A DNA stretch of 64,000 nt from Nocardioides thalensis (lineage in GTDB: Bacteria > Actinomycetota > Actinomycetes > Propionibacteriales > Nocardioidaceae): contig NZ_JACCFP010000001.1 of assembly GCF_013410655.1 (NCBI RefSeq), positions 186,001 through 250,000 of the forward strand, written 5' to 3'. Every line of letters starts with the position of its first letter. The first letter of the stretch is position 1. Below are positions 62,906 through 64,000 of the stretch, one piece after another. The notes under the pieces were generated by a model, which saw only the letters and a program-made list of their open reading frames with translations, ran no database searches and was not told the origin of the DNA. Made by a program: the position numbers and the translations under genes.

Positions 62906-63547
62906 ATGCCTATCGCGCGCTCCTCCATCGTCGGAATCCTTGCCGGAGTCCTGGTGCTCGTCGGCTTCGTCGGCTTCGTGGTCGGGCTCCCGGAGGTGGT
63001 CGGCGACTCGACCGAGGCGTCGGCCGAGCCGACGCACCCGCCGCTGGAGGAGCTGCTCCCCGACGAGCTGCTCGACCGCGGCCTGGTCCGGATCGGCGAG
63101 GTCCGGCCCGATGCCGCTGAGCAGGTCAAGGAGGCGGACGACTACAGCTCGGAGACGCTCACCGAGGCCTTCGAGGCCGAGACCGCGGTGGCGCGCTACG
63201 CCGACGCCGACGTCCAGACCCAGATGAGCCTGACCATCACCGAGGCGGACTCGGCGTTCTTCCTGCAGAACGGCCCGCCCGCCCCGGCCGAGCTGACCCT
63301 GGCCGCCCAGGGCTTCTCGCAGGACCTGGTGCGGATCGGCGACGCCGTCTGCGGCCAGATGTTCCAGGCCACCCAGGACGGCACCGACCCCGCCGAGAGT
63401 GTGCCGTTCCAGGTGCAGTGCCAGGCGGAGGCGCTCGGCCTGACGTTCAACGTGTACGCCAACGGGCTCACCGCCGAGCAGTCCGTCGACGCGCTCAACG
63501 ACGCGATCGCCCAGGCCGAGGCGGCCTCCGCGGACGAGAACGAGTAG
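62906..63547 (+). CDS. Membrane-anchored extracytoplasmic protein of unknown function
   Basis: The 213 residues start with a membrane helix (ARSSIVGILAGVLVLVGFVGFVVGLP). An acidic domain of about 170 residues with two cysteines (DAVCGQMF and VQCQAEA) follows. No family is recognised. A CATCAT hexamer lies 6 nt before ATG 62906. It abuts the transpeptidase gene stop on the other strand. Confidence 0.55.
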   Translation: MPIARSSIVGILAGVLVLVGFVGFVVGLPEVVGDSTEASAEPTHPPLEELLPDELLDRGLVRIGEVRPDAAEQVKEADDYSSETLTEAFEAETAVARYADADVQTQMSLTITEADSAFFLQNGPPAPAELTLAAQGFSQDLVRIGDAVCGQMFQATQDGTDPAESVPFQVQCQAEALGLTFNVYANGLTAEQSVDALNDAIAQAEAASADENE

Positions 63548-64000
63548 TCAGCTCCAGTAGACGATGACCTTGTCGCCCACGGCGACCTGGTCGAACAGCC
63601 ACGCCACGGCGTCGTAGTCGCGCACGTTGACGCAGCCGTGCGAGGCGCCGGCGTAGCCGACCGCCGCGAAGTCGGCCGAGTAGTGCACCGCCTGCCCGTC
63701 AGAGAAGAACATCGCGAACGGCATCGGGGTGTCGTAGAGGCTCGACACGTGGTCGCGGCTCTTGTAGGTGACCGAGAACGCGCCCTCCCGGGTCGGCGTG
63801 AGCTCGCCGCCGAACCGCACGTCGACCAGCTTCAGGACCTCACCGTCGACGACCCAGCGCAGGGTGTTGGTGGACTTGTCGACGCACAGCGCGCGTCCGG
63901 TCTCGCAGCGCGGGTCGAGCGGGCCGGGCACGTTGCCCGACGCGGTGCCGCTGAGCTCGGCCTCGGTCGGCTCGGTGGTCATCCCGTGCAGCCGGTCGAG
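63548..64000 (-). CDS. L,D-transpeptidase (YkuD) domain protein, N-terminus outside window
   Basis: The catalytic motif is HYSADFAAVGYAGASHGCVNVRDYDAVAWLF (His..SHGCxN, nucleophile Cys), the YkuD core that forms 3-3 cross-links in peptidoglycan or attaches proteins. The frame is open to the window edge. An ATG at 63982 would leave no signal peptide, so the true start probably lies beyond 64000. The visible part begins LDRLHGMTTEPTEAELSG. It ends 1 bp after the previous gene. Confidence 0.85.
   Translation of the reverse strand, partial: LDRLHGMTTEPTEAELSGTASGNVPGPLDPRCETGRALCVDKSTNTLRWVVDGEVLKLVDVRFGGELTPTREGAFSVTYKSRDHVSSLYDTPMPFAMFFSDGQAVHYSADFAAVGYAGASHGCVNVRDYDAVAWLFDQVAVGDKVIVYWS

Noticed and set aside
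62193..63227. 344-codon plus-strand frame
   Set aside because: It runs out of frame through the MBL-fold gene and the next gene with Arg/Pro-rich, non-conserved sequence.

Overview
This window is about 64 kb of a very GC-rich actinobacterial chromosome, probably Nocardioides or a close relative in the Nocardioidaceae. The support is the gene content (Lsr2, ClpC, DisA, futalosine-independent menaquinone genes), the gene order, the GTG/ATG starts with four-base overlaps, and the REP-like palindromes with GGTTTCGAGG..CCTCAACC and TCTCGATACG..CTCGACC edges. It is mostly core housekeeping sequence. No phage, insertion sequence, CRISPR array, rRNA or tRNA gene was found. Coding density is high, and the informative non-coding signals lie in a few intergenic gaps.

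Layout. 0-4 kb: end of panD, nadB-nadC-coaX (NAD and CoA supply), lsr2. 4-9 kb: clpC, then an accessory sulfotransferase-like gene and a glycosyltransferase. 9-14 kb: mutY, a membrane-anchored protein, and the radA-disA pair (DNA repair and c-di-AMP). 14-26 kb: an MFS exporter, a LacI regulator, a methyltransferase and VOC protein, a Cys-rich protein, ppx, a TIM-barrel isomerase with a TetR gene, a reductase/NTF2 fusion, a two-gene ABC exporter, proline dehydrogenase and proC. 26-30 kb: a diverged EF-Tu gene with an unusual leader, a HAD phosphatase, an AcuC-type deacetylase, a BldC-like DNA-binding protein and a 33-residue ribosomal protein bS22. 30-37 kb: an SDR epimerase, an acyltransferase, a BldN/RsbN-like sigma/anti-sigma pair, a SerB-like phosphatase, an acyl-CoA synthetase and a glutaredoxin-like protein. 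37-47 kb: rex-hemA-hemC-cobA/hemD, hemB, a secreted transglycosylase, hemL and a histidine phosphatase. 47-51 kb: cytochrome c maturation (TlpA-like, CcdA, ResB, CcsB). 51-60 kb: menA, three tandem paralogous MFS genes, menE-menC-menD. 60-64 kb: an Na+/H+ antiporter fused to a UBP zinc finger, an MBL-fold hydrolase, an anchored protein and an L,D-transpeptidase cut by the window edge. From ppx to menD the order resembles the mycobacterial ppx1-proC-galE2-hemACDB-hemL-ccd/ccs-men region (from memory).

How the genes fit together. Haem synthesis, cytochrome c maturation and menaquinone synthesis form one respiratory block. Rex, an NADH/NAD+ sensor, heads its haem operon and has a candidate operator over its own promoter.

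Main points to check. (1) The EF-Tu paralogue differs from the usual residue at three positions known for elfamycin/thiazolyl-peptide resistance. It is preceded by a leaderless 31-codon upstream ORF and a strong hairpin, which looks like an antibiotic-responsive attenuator. (2) The BldN-like sigma factor has a long N-terminal extension. Two promoters of the form CGTAAC-N17-CGTTGW lie upstream of its anti-sigma gene and of the secreted transglycosylase. (3) A 48-bp palindromic repeat is inserted in the same reading frame in resB and ccsB. (4) An inverted array of 22-bp tandem units separates cobA/hemD from hemB. (5) About two dozen genes appear to be leaderless, with a -10 hexamer 6-7 nt before the start codon.
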